Shown: positions 9,021-15,919 of the stretch, piece by piece
Layout: each line of letters opens with the position of its first letter
Numbering within the stretch: position 1 is the first letter of the stretch
Assembly: GCA_951813545.1 (NCBI GenBank)
Contig: OX638352.1
Coordinates: 3,550,835-3,614,834 of the forward strand
Source: an uncultured Poribacteria bacterium
Lineage (GTDB): Bacteria; Poribacteria; WGA-4E; WGA-3G
Length of the DNA: 64,000 nt
Direction: 5' to 3'
The notes under the pieces: generated by a model
Told to the model about the DNA's origin: nothing
Databases searched by the model: none
Seen by the model: only the letters and a program-made list of their open reading frames with translations
Position numbers and translations under genes: made by a program

Positions 9021-9663
9021 AGTTTTACCTTCATTCCTGCCGCTGGCGAGGTTTGTAACCTCGTCCTCCGATATGGTAAGTGCGGTTTCCTAACCGCATC
9101 GAGGCTCGTCTGAATCGCGGATTTATCGGATTACACAGATTACGCGGATTTTCATAACTTTTTCTATCGTTAGGTCTCCAGCCCGGGATGAGGTTTAACA
9201 AATAAATTGGGTAATTTCTTATGGAAGTCCGGTGCGGTTCCAAACCGCACCTACCGCGTTTGGGGGAACATAGAATTACCCGATTAAATACTTAAACTTC
9301 ATGAGGGGCAGCATCTGTGTAGAACACGTATCCCCAAAAAACTCTTAAAATTCGCGCAATCCGTGTCATCCGCGCCAATCCGCGATTCAGACGAAAATAC
9401 ACAAATGCCGCCCCTACGGGGCTTGTTTTTTAACAGACGCGTTTCTACAAAGATACCGCCCCTACGGGGCTGAAAACCACCTTCTCAACTTCCAATTCCT
9501 AATGGGAACCCATTGCTGAAACTCATAAAAAATCCGCGCCAATCCGCGATTCAGACGAAATATAAACATGCTGAAGAAACACCCAAGCAAAAACCCCTTA
9601 CAGGGCTATATTTTTACATTCACCAGATTTCCTATAAACATACCGCCCCTACGAGGCTAATTA
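9021..9663. repeat. Dense field of dispersed palindromic repeats
   Basis: No gene is visible. The stretch holds TGCGGTT/AACCGCA hairpins at 9081-9098 and 9231-9251, CGCGGATT-type repeats ending in GATTCAGAC at about 9110-9150, 9346-9395 and 9530-9560, and short CCGCCCCTACGGGGC-type hairpins near 9407-9422, 9452-9467 and 9643-9658. The same families recur at 59976, 61409-61602, 62236 and 63081. The IS5-family element is inserted at the right edge of this field. Confidence 0.7.
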
Positions 9664-9725
9664 CTAGGTAGTGTTTACATTATAAGTTATTGACATTTTG
9701 CTTAGGTTTTGGTAGACTGTTTTGC

Positions 9726-10106
9726 ATGCAACCTACGAATATAACTGAAACTCAAGACTTTCCTGTGATGATTAGTGATGCTGCGTGGAACAGCATCCTC
9801 CCATTTCTCAAAGCATTGCCCACCATCTATGTCGGCACTCCTGAAGACTGTAGACGTTTTCTCTCTGCGGTCGCCTGGATCACAAAAGAAGGTGCGACTT
9901 GGCGGGCACTGCCGAAAGCCTACGGGTATTGGAACACCATCTATCGGCGGTTCGGAAGATGGTCGGATGCGGGTGTTTTTGAAAAACTTCATGAACATTT
10001 CCATGCGGCGGGTGAAGTCTCTGCTCTCCTCGTGGATGCGACGGTCGTGCGGGCGCATTCTTGTGCGGCGGGTGCCCCGAAAAAAAAACGGAGGTCAAGA
10101 AACTGA
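9726..10106 (+). CDS. IS5-family transposase, OrfA part
   Basis: This frame encodes the N-terminal DUF4096-like DNA-binding part (ISDAAWNSILPFL, GATWRALPKAYGYWNTIYRRF) and the first catalytic aspartate block LLVDATVVRAH. The frame ends shortly after a run of nine A at 10080-10088. Reading the following frame by one base forward gives the rest of the transposase, so synthesis of the full enzyme needs +1 ribosomal frameshifting or RNA polymerase slippage in the A9 tract, as is known for two-frame IS5 relatives. The start is set at ATG 9726, seven bases past the -10 box. Confidence 0.85.
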   Translation: MQPTNITETQDFPVMISDAAWNSILPFLKALPTIYVGTPEDCRRFLSAVAWITKEGATWRALPKAYGYWNTIYRRFGRWSDAGVFEKLHEHFHAAGEVSALLVDATVVRAHSCAAGAPKKKRRSRN

Positions 10107-10527
10107 GGCACTCGGTCGAAGTCGCGGTGGCTTTACCACGAAACTTCATGCGGCGGTGAGTGGAGACTTTCTGCCGTTGCGTTTCACCTTGACAGCGGGA
10201 CAACGCCATGACATCACGCAAGCACCCGCGTTGATTGCCGGAACCCCCGCGTGTGAATACGTTATCGCCGATGCTGCCTACGACTCGGATGCGTTTCGTG
10301 CCGAGATTATCGCAGAAGGTGCCGAGGCAGTCATTCGTCGGCGCAAGAGTCGTGTTGAAGACCGTCCTTATGACCAAGAGGTCTATAAACTTCGCAATGT
10401 GATAGAACGTTTTTTTCATCGATTGAAACAGTATCGCCGAGTCGCAACGCGCTACGATAAATATGCTGTCCGATACCTCGGATTCGTTTATGTCGCCGCT
10501 ATACTTATCACTGCTAAAAAAATGTAA
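10081..10527 (+). CDS. IS5-family transposase, OrfB part
   Basis: Read from the A9 tract, this frame gives the catalytic C-terminal part: GRSRGGFTTKLHAAV, the second aspartate in VIADAAYDSDAF, and the glutamate in RNVIERFFHRLKQYRRVATRYDK. Together with the aspartate in OrfA the DDE triad is complete. It has no own ribosome binding site and is expected to be made as a fusion with OrfA. The stop lies 7 bases inside the right inverted repeat region. Confidence 0.85.
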   Translation, partial: KKNGGQETEALGRSRGGFTTKLHAAVSGDFLPLRFTLTAGQRHDITQAPALIAGTPACEYVIADAAYDSDAFRAEIIAEGAEAVIRRRKSRVEDRPYDQEVYKLRNVIERFFHRLKQYRRVATRYDKYAVRYLGFVYVAAILITAKKM

Positions 10528-10649
10528 ACACTACCTAGTTACTAATTATCCAGAAAATCCTGATTCTGACAATTCTCAATCCTCATCAAACCACACCTAC
10601 CAGCTGACCACTGGCTGCTGGAGGTTTCCGACAGCCATCCACTAAAAAC

Positions 10650-10678
10650 TTGACATCACCCACAATTTCTGATAGAGT
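10650..10678 (+). promoter_or_regulatory. Predicted sigma-70 promoter for the redoxin gene
   Basis: TTGACA at 10650-10655 and TAGAGT at 10673-10678 are separated by 17 bases. The gene's ATG at 10685 lies 6 bases after the -10 box, so the mRNA may be leaderless. Confidence 0.5.
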
Positions 10679-10684
10679 GTGCCC

Positions 10685-11182
10685 ATGCCACGTAAAAATA
10701 AGATTCTCAACATCGGCGACACCGCACCGCCATTCACGCTGCCATCGCACCAACGTGAGGAGGTCTCGCTGGAAGCGTATCGCGACGCGCAAAACGTCAT
10801 CCTAACCTTTTTTCGAGGGACGTGGTGACCGAACAGTCGCCGCCAGTTGTCGGCAGTACAAGAAAACGTTGAAGCATACACAGAATACACAGCGACTCCG
10901 CTCGCCATCGCAGGACAGTGGCCCCGTGAACTCCGAGGCTACGCTGACAAAAACGGCATCACATTCCCACTGTTGATAGACAAAACCCGGGGTGTCATTA
11001 AGAGTTATGGTGTCTACCACTGGCTCAGCTTTGAGGCTTACAATATCGCACGTCCCGCAACATTCATCATTGACAAAGCCGGAATCATCAGATATATGTA
11101 CATCGGCACGCATCAGTTCGATCTCGTGAAACAGACGGAGGTTCTCGAATCCGTAAAAGAAGTCGCAGGACTACAAAAATGA
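10685..11182 (+). CDS. Thioredoxin-fold redoxin (AhpC/TSA family), candidate selenoprotein with in-frame UGA
   Basis: From ATG 10685 to the TGA stop at 11180 the frame codes 165 residues if the TGA at 10826-10828 is read as selenocysteine (residue 48). The residues around it, FFRGTW-U-PNSRRQL, align exactly with the RGxWCPxCRxQL redox site of AhpC/TSA-like redoxins, with U in place of the first Cys and Ser in place of the second. Downstream blocks are well kept (FPLLIDKTRGVIKSYGV, YNIARPATFIIDKAGIIRY), with no decay and no other stop. It should reduce peroxides or disulfides in the cytoplasm. A simple Cys-to-stop mutation is the alternative. An automatic caller would start the protein wrongly after the TGA, near 10847. 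Confidence 0.8.
10829..10854 (+). promoter_or_regulatory. Possible bacterial SECIS hairpin after the in-frame UGA
   Basis: Directly after the TGA, CCG(A)ACAGT at 10829-10837 can pair with AGTTGTCGG up to 10853 (eight pairs with one bulged A and two G-U pairs), leaving a loop with G at its second position. An alternative stem is GCCG 10839-10842 with CGGC 10851-10854. The place fits a bacterial SECIS, but the fold is modest and not proven. Confidence 0.35.
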
Positions 11183-11184
11183 TT

Positions 11185-11212
11185 TTGACTTCTGGTCGAA
11201 ATATGATATAAT
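11185..11212 (+). promoter_or_regulatory. Predicted sigma-70 promoter of the riboflavin cluster
   Basis: TTGACT at 11185-11190 and a perfect TATAAT at 11207-11212 are 16 bases apart, with TGA before the -10 (extended). It starts 3 bases after the redoxin stop. The leader to ATG 11246 is only about 27 bases, too short for an FMN riboswitch. Confidence 0.65.
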
Positions 11213-11245
11213 TTAAAGAAACTTGGGTGTAGATAACGCATCGCT

Positions 11246-12346
11246 ATGGACGAAACACATATAACCTTTATGCAACGCGCGCTGGACTTAGCACGGCAAG
11301 CAAAGGGACGCACAAGTCCGAATCCACTCGTCGGGGCGGTCATCGTAAAAGCCGGAAAGGTTATCGGTGAAGGGTATCACCAGAAAGCCGGAACCCCACA
11401 TGCCGAAGTCCATGCGCTGAACGCCGCAGGCGAAAATGCCAGAGGTGCGACACTTTACACAAATCTTGAGCCGTGTTGTCATTGGGGGCGGACACCTCCT
11501 TGCACAGAGGCAGTGATTAACGCAGGTATCGCTCACGTCTACGTTGCAGAAGTCGATCCGAATCCGAGTGTCGCAGGTAAAGGCGTTCAACAACTTCAAA
11601 ATGCGGGGATCTACGTCCATATAGGCGTATGCAGGCAAGAAGCATCAGACCTGAATGAGGTGCATCGGAAATACATTCAGACCGGCAAGCCGTTCGTTAT
11701 CCTCAAAACCGCGATGAGTCTCGACGGAAAAATCGCTACTGCTTCTGGCGAATCGCAATGGATTACATCTGAGGCATCACGACAGCGGGGACACGAGGTT
11801 CGGGACACAGTAGATGCCATCCTTGTGGGTAGAGGCACAGTCTCACGCGATAATCCCTCACTTACGACGCGGCTTCAGAATAGAAAGGGACAGGACGCAA
11901 CCCGAATTGTATTAGACTCACGCGGGAGAACTCGTACGGATGCGCGAATTTTTAATACCGAAAGCGAGGCAGGCGTTATTGTGGCAGTAACGGCAGAGGC
12001 TCCGCGTGAAAACGTTGGTGCTCTGGAAAAGGTAGGTGCGGAAATCATCACCGTTCCAGCGGTGCACGGCAATGTCTGTTTTAAGAGTTTGATGGAAATA
12101 TTAGGTAAACGTGAGATAACAAGCGTCCTAATAGAAGGTGGTAGCGAAATCAACGGATCGGCTATCGCTGCAGGTGTTGTCGATAAGGTGATGTGCTTCG
12201 TTGCGCCCAAACTCATCGGTGGTCAGAACGCCCCTGGACCGATCGGCGGGGTAGGCATCCACAGTTTGGCTGACGCAGTAAACCTACAGCGAATCAAGGT
12301 CACACGTATACCCGAGCACGACCTTTTAATTGAAGGATATCTATAA
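11246..12346 (+). CDS. ribD: Bifunctional riboflavin biosynthesis deaminase/reductase RibD
   Basis: The 366-residue enzyme carries out the second and third steps after GTP ring opening: deamination of the pyrimidine amine and NADPH-dependent reduction of the ribosyl chain. The N-terminal zinc deaminase domain shows HAEVHAL and PCCHWGRTPPC; the reductase domain begins near residue 145 with FVILKTAMSLDGKIAT and has VDAILVGRGTV, IVLDSRGR and LIEGGSEING. Length is typical. It leads a cluster with ribE one base downstream, then ribBA and ribH, giving the full pathway from GTP and ribulose 5-phosphate to riboflavin. Confidence 0.95.
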   Translation: MDETHITFMQRALDLARQAKGRTSPNPLVGAVIVKAGKVIGEGYHQKAGTPHAEVHALNAAGENARGATLYTNLEPCCHWGRTPPCTEAVINAGIAHVYVAEVDPNPSVAGKGVQQLQNAGIYVHIGVCRQEASDLNEVHRKYIQTGKPFVILKTAMSLDGKIATASGESQWITSEASRQRGHEVRDTVDAILVGRGTVSRDNPSLTTRLQNRKGQDATRIVLDSRGRTRTDARIFNTESEAGVIVAVTAEAPRENVGALEKVGAEIITVPAVHGNVCFKSLMEILGKREITSVLIEGGSEINGSAIAAGVVDKVMCFVAPKLIGGQNAPGPIGGVGIHSLADAVNLQRIKVTRIPEHDLLIEGYL

Positions 12347-12347
12347 C

Positions 12348-13019
12348 ATGTTTACTGGGATTGTCGAGGAACTCGGAAAGATTAGAAGTATCCAAGTTAA
12401 ATCTCAAGATGCGATGCTTGAAATTCAGGCGAGCGATGTTCTCAGTGATGCGAAAATCGGGGATAGTATCGCCGTTGACGGTGCCTGCCTCACGATCCGT
12501 TTTCTTACATCGGAAGCATTCACTGTTGATGTCTCCGCTGAGACCTTGCGCAGGACAACATTAGGAGAACGGAAGGTCGGAGACCCCGTTAATTTAGAAC
12601 GTTCACTCCGACTCAGCGATAGGTTAGGTGGACACCTTGTGCTGGGACACGTTGATGAGGTGGCAACAATCTGTGGGTGGAAAGACGAAGGCGATGCCTC
12701 CTTGATGCAGGTAACGATAAGCAGTGCTACCAAACCTTACATCGCGTATAAAGGGTCGGTTACCGTCGACGGTGTCAGTTTAACTGTATCAAACGTACAC
12801 GCAGATGCTTTTGAAGTCGCTTTGATTCCACATACGAAGGATGTCACAACCTTAGGAACGAAACGTGCCGGTGCGAAGGTTAACCTTGAAGTCGACATCG
12901 TCGCACGTTATCTTGAAACGCTTCTCAAAAATACCGAGGAGAAGAGAGATTGGACTAATCAAGCTTCTACTGAGACTCTGAATTTGAACTTTTTGGCGAA
13001 ACACGGTTATATCGACTAA
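12348..13019 (+). CDS. ribE: Riboflavin synthase, alpha chain
   Basis: The start MFTGIVEELG at 12348 is the invariant N-terminus of the family; the stop of ribD lies 1 base upstream. The 223-residue protein shows the two homologous barrels: first with DAMLEIQ, SIAVDGACLTI and GHLVLGHVDEVA, second with GSVTVDGVSLTV and a VNLEVDIVARYLE end. It dismutates two 6,7-dimethyl-8-ribityllumazine molecules to riboflavin. An in-frame ATG at 12330 would overlap ribD and is less likely. No unusual feature. Confidence 0.95.
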   Translation: MFTGIVEELGKIRSIQVKSQDAMLEIQASDVLSDAKIGDSIAVDGACLTIRFLTSEAFTVDVSAETLRRTTLGERKVGDPVNLERSLRLSDRLGGHLVLGHVDEVATICGWKDEGDASLMQVTISSATKPYIAYKGSVTVDGVSLTVSNVHADAFEVALIPHTKDVTTLGTKRAGAKVNLEVDIVARYLETLLKNTEEKRDWTNQASTETLNLNFLAKHGYID

Positions 13020-13078
13020 ACTACTTTTAAGATGCTGGTAGCCTGCCAACAACGGCGGCAGGCGGATCTGAAATGGAA

Positions 13079-13178
13079 ACCGTTAAATCACAGAAGATGT
13101 CATTTAACGCTTGGCGCATAATTAAAAAACCGTTGAATCACGGAAGGTGTCATTTAACGCTTGGCGTATAATTAAAAA
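13079..13178 (+). repeat. Two tandem 50-bp units, each a hairpin, before ribBA
   Basis: Units 13079-13128 and 13129-13178 are near identical. Each has a stem CGTTRAAT/ATTTAACG (13081-13088 with 13102-13109; second copy 50 bases on) around a 13-base loop CACRGAAGRTGTC and ends in ATTAAAAA. The second unit runs directly into the ribBA start at 13180. No FMN riboswitch consensus is seen here. Confidence 0.7.
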
Positions 13179-13179
13179 G

Positions 13180-14412
13180 ATGTCAAATACATTTAATACC
13201 ATTCCTGAAGCCCTCTCTGCAATCCAAAACGGGGAAATAATCATCGTCGTTGATGAACCCGATCGCGAGAACGAAGGCGATCTCATCATGGCGGCTGAAA
13301 AGGTAACGGCAGAGACTATCAATTTCATGGCAACACACGGTAGGGGTTTGATATGCCTACCGACCTGTTCAGAACGTCTTGCCGAACTCGAACTCCACCC
13401 GATGGTCGCAGCGAACACGGCGCAAATGCAGACGGCTTTTACAGTCACGATTGATGCCAAAGAGGTTACGACTGGTATTTCGGCACAAGAACGCGCCTAT
13501 ACGATCCGAAAATTCGTTGACGCTGAAGCCATCCCTTCAGACTTCGTTCGGCCTGGACACATTTTCCCCTTAGAAGCGAAACCCGGTGGGGTCCTCCGGC
13601 GCGCAGGACATACCGAAGCCACCGTCGATTTAGCGCGAATGGCAGGACTCTATCCGGCGGGTGTCCTCTGTGAGATCCTCAACGAAGACGGAAGCATGGC
13701 ACGCGTCCCTGAGTTACTGGAGTTCGCTACGCAACATCAACTCAAGATTATCACCATTGCTGACTTAATCGCATACCGCCGCGAGACAGAAACCCTGATT
13801 AGACGTATTGCCACTGCCGACATCCCGACTGCACACGGTGAGTTCAAACTTTACGCCTACGAAAGCACCGATACAGACGGTGAAAGCGTCGAAAGCGATA
13901 AAACGCACATCGCACTCACAAAAGGCGATCTTACCGATGCAGCCCCTCTCTTAGTCCGTGTGCACTCGCAATGCCTCACCGGAGATGTCTTTGGCTCTCT
14001 CAGATGCGATTGTGGTGAACAACTCGAAATTGCCTTGCAAACCATTGAGAAGGAAGGTAGAGGTGTCCTCGTCTATATGCGCCAAGAGGGTAGAGGGATG
14101 GGACTCAAAGAGAAACTGCGTGCGTATCAGTTACAAGATAACGACGGCTTGGACACCGTTGAAGCGAATGAACACCTTGGATTTCCTGCAGATTTGCGAG
14201 ATTACGGCATTGGGGCACAGATATTAGCCGATTTAGGTGTCCGAAAGATGCGATTGATGACGAACAACCCGCAAAAGGTCACAGGATTGTCCGGACATGG
14301 ACTCGAAATTGTCGAGCGTGTCCAGTTGCAAACCAAGCCGAATGCCTTTAATCGCCGATATTTAGAAACAAAACGTTCTAAACTCGGGCACCTCCTCCTA
14401 CATGAGGAATAG
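13180..14412 (+). CDS. ribBA: Bifunctional 3,4-dihydroxy-2-butanone-4-phosphate synthase / GTP cyclohydrolase II
   Basis: The N-terminal half (to about residue 200) is RibB, with DEPDRENEGDLIMAAE, FMATHGRGLICLP and RRAGHTEATVDLARMAG. The C-terminal half is RibA, with the zinc cysteines in GDVFGSLRCDCGEQL, and RQEGRGMGL and YGIGAQIL. It makes the four-carbon unit from ribulose 5-phosphate and opens the GTP ring. Start MSNTFNT at 13180 is chosen over an upstream ATG at 13147 that lies inside the tandem repeat. The two active sites appear intact. Confidence 0.95.
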   Translation: MSNTFNTIPEALSAIQNGEIIIVVDEPDRENEGDLIMAAEKVTAETINFMATHGRGLICLPTCSERLAELELHPMVAANTAQMQTAFTVTIDAKEVTTGISAQERAYTIRKFVDAEAIPSDFVRPGHIFPLEAKPGGVLRRAGHTEATVDLARMAGLYPAGVLCEILNEDGSMARVPELLEFATQHQLKIITIADLIAYRRETETLIRRIATADIPTAHGEFKLYAYESTDTDGESVESDKTHIALTKGDLTDAAPLLVRVHSQCLTGDVFGSLRCDCGEQLEIALQTIEKEGRGVLVYMRQEGRGMGLKEKLRAYQLQDNDGLDTVEANEHLGFPADLRDYGIGAQILADLGVRKMRLMTNNPQKVTGLSGHGLEIVERVQLQTKPNAFNRRYLETKRSKLGHLLLHEE

Positions 14413-14517
14413 CCGTCGGGAGCCCTTAACAACGAGCGACAATGAAAATTAGGAAAGCATAACCAAGTTATAAATCGCGAACAGATCCCCAAATCCAGTC
14501 GCGAATTAACCAAAAAC

Positions 14518-14542
14518 CTGCGCGAAACGAAGTGGAGCGCAG
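14518..14542 (+). repeat. Hairpin with GAAACGAAGTGGA loop before ribH
   Basis: CTGCGC (14518-14523) and GCGCAG (14537-14542) form a perfect 6-bp stem around the 13-base loop GAAACGAAGTGGA. It ends 22 bases before the ribH ATG, the same distance as the copy before the response regulator gene. The rest of the 14413-14564 spacer shows nothing else. Confidence 0.7.
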
Positions 14543-14564
14543 CCCAGGAGCAATAAATTAAAAA

Positions 14565-15044
14565 ATGCCAAACGTCTACGAAGGACATCTTCTCGGTGAA
14601 GGTCTCACCTTCGGTATTGTTGTCAGCCGATTCAATAGTTTCGTTACCGAAAAACTCCTCGCTGGCGCACAAGATGCCCTAAAACGGCACGGTGTTGATC
14701 TGGACGAGGTTGATGTTTTCTGGACCCCCGGTGCCTTTGAGATTCCAGGAATTGCCAGACGCCTCGCGGAAAGCGAACGCTACGATGCGATCCTCTGTCT
14801 TGGTGCAGTGATCCGAGGCGCGACACCACATTTTGATTACGTCGCAGCCGAAAGCGCAAAGGGAATCGCCAACATATCATCGAGCACCAATATCCCTGTC
14901 ATCTACGGCGTTATCACCACGGACACAATAGAACAAGCACTTGAACGCGCCGGTATAAAAGCCGGAAACAAGGGAGCTGAAGCTGCCATTGCTGGAATTG
15001 AGACAGTCAATCTCTATAAAGCGATTGATGAAGTCATCACCTAA
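14565..15044 (+). CDS. ribH: 6,7-dimethyl-8-ribityllumazine synthase
   Basis: The 159-residue protein has the family blocks VVSRFNSFVTEKLLAGA, VFWTPGAFEIPGIARRLA, CLGAVIRGATPHFDYVA and PVIYGVITTDTIEQALERAG. It joins the ribBA and ribD products to form lumazine, the substrate of ribE, and usually assembles into pentamers or 60-mer capsids. Completes the pathway. No Shine-Dalgarno is obvious; the ATG is preceded by AATTAAAAA, as in several neighbouring genes that follow repeat hairpins. Confidence 0.95.
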   Translation: MPNVYEGHLLGEGLTFGIVVSRFNSFVTEKLLAGAQDALKRHGVDLDEVDVFWTPGAFEIPGIARRLAESERYDAILCLGAVIRGATPHFDYVAAESAKGIANISSSTNIPVIYGVITTDTIEQALERAGIKAGNKGAEAAIAGIETVNLYKAIDEVIT

Positions 15045-15152
15045 GTTCTTAATGGCTGTCGGCTTTCAGCAATCAGCAAAGAGGCGTTTGATTTAATCAG
15101 AAACCTCTTTTACTGACAGCTGATGGCTGATGGCTGATAACCATAAAAAAAA
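15045..15152. repeat. Dispersed imperfect palindrome between ribH and hisH
   Basis: A left arm with GGCTGTCGGCTTTCAGCAATC and a right arm with CTGACAGCTGATGGCTGAT face each other around CAAAGAGG / CCTCTTTT. The same family occurs at 5046, 15762-15915, 31624-31716 (inside a gene) and 35530-35705. It fills the spacer. Confidence 0.65.
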
Positions 15153-15761
15153 ATGATTGCAATTATAGATTACGAAGCAGGGAACCTTACAAGCGTCGCG
15201 CGTGCTTTGACGCATCTCGGCTATAAAAACCAGATTACATCCGCCCCTGAAACGATACTCGCAGCCGACCGCGTCATTTTTCCCGGTGTGGGTGCCGCAA
15301 AAGCCACGATGCAAACCTTAAACAAACGTGGATTGAACCAGGTCCTCACGGACTTCTACCAAGCCGGTAAACCGATGCTCGGTATCTGCATCGGTATCCA
15401 GATCCTTTTTGAACACAGTGAAGAAGAGGATGCCGAATGTTTGGGTCTCCTACCGGGACGTGTAAAGAAATATCCGGCGACGGGTCCAGAAAAACTAAAG
15501 GTCCCGCAAATCGGTTGGAACGAAGTGCATCAGACAAAATCGCACGCAATCTTTGAAGACGTTCCGAATCCCGCACACTTCTACTTCGTCAATTCCTATT
15601 ATCCTGAACCCCAAAAAGAAGGCGTTGTGATCGGGAAAACAACGTACGGGCTTGAGTTCTGTAGTGCGATTGCCCAAGATAACCTCATCGCAACACAGTT
15701 CCACCTTGAGAAGAGTGGGCGTGTCGGTTTAAAAATGCTTAATAACTTTCTGAGAGAATAG
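15153..15761 (+). CDS. hisH: Imidazole glycerol phosphate synthase, glutaminase subunit HisH
   Basis: The 202-residue class I glutamine amidotransferase starts MIAIIDYEAGNL, has the oxyanion strand PGVGA, the nucleophile in LGICIGIQILFE (usual form LGICLGMQ), the HFYFVNSYY block and a C-terminal TQFHLEKSG with the catalytic His and Glu. It supplies ammonia to HisF in histidine synthesis. hisF is not in the window, so this his gene is detached from its partner here. Start ATG 15153 lies just after the repeat. Confidence 0.92.
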   Translation: MIAIIDYEAGNLTSVARALTHLGYKNQITSAPETILAADRVIFPGVGAAKATMQTLNKRGLNQVLTDFYQAGKPMLGICIGIQILFEHSEEEDAECLGLLPGRVKKYPATGPEKLKVPQIGWNEVHQTKSHAIFEDVPNPAHFYFVNSYYPEPQKEGVVIGKTTYGLEFCSAIAQDNLIATQFHLEKSGRVGLKMLNNFLRE

Positions 15762-15919
15762 CCATCAGCAATTAGTCGTCAGCCATCGGTAAGATAGTCA
15801 GTGGTTAGCAAGAAACCTGCTTTATTTTCACTGCGAAGCAAGCTAATAAATTTGGGAGTTTCAGAAAACGAAAGGATGCCCGCTGAAAGCCGACAACTGA
15901 CGGCTGACAGCCCTAAAAA
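15762..15919. repeat. Dispersed CAGC/GCTG palindrome between hisH and the kinase gene
   Basis: Contains GCCATCAGCAATTAG and, on the other side, GCTGAAAGCCGACAACTGACGG, plus a TTTTCACTGCGAAGCAAG fragment that resembles part of the 19034 repeat. No gene or promoter is clear. Confidence 0.55.

Larger units (their letters stand above)
9668..10534 (+). mobile_element. IS5-family insertion sequence, 867 bp
   Basis: The ends are perfect 14-base inverted repeats (GTAGTGTTTACATT at 9668-9681 and its complement at 10521-10534). Each end is flanked by CTAG (9664-9667 and 10535-10538), a palindromic 4-base target duplication of the YTAR type. Inside are two overlapping frames of an IS5-type DDE transposase joined at an A9 tract. 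TTGACA at 9690-9695 and TAGACT at 9713-9718 (17-base spacing) form an internal promoter that would start transcription at about the ATG at 9726. The element looks complete and potentially active. It sits in a repeat field and interrupts no gene. Confidence 0.9.

Noticed and set aside
9021..9663. CRISPR array
   Set aside because: Repeats are palindromic, of mixed families and uneven spacing; no regular unit-spacer pattern and no cas genes.
13020..13179. FMN riboswitch before ribBA or ribD
   Set aside because: The conserved AGGGTGAAA... and ACCGGCGGT-type boxes are absent; the ribD leader is only about 27 bases and the ribBA spacer is a tandem hairpin repeat.
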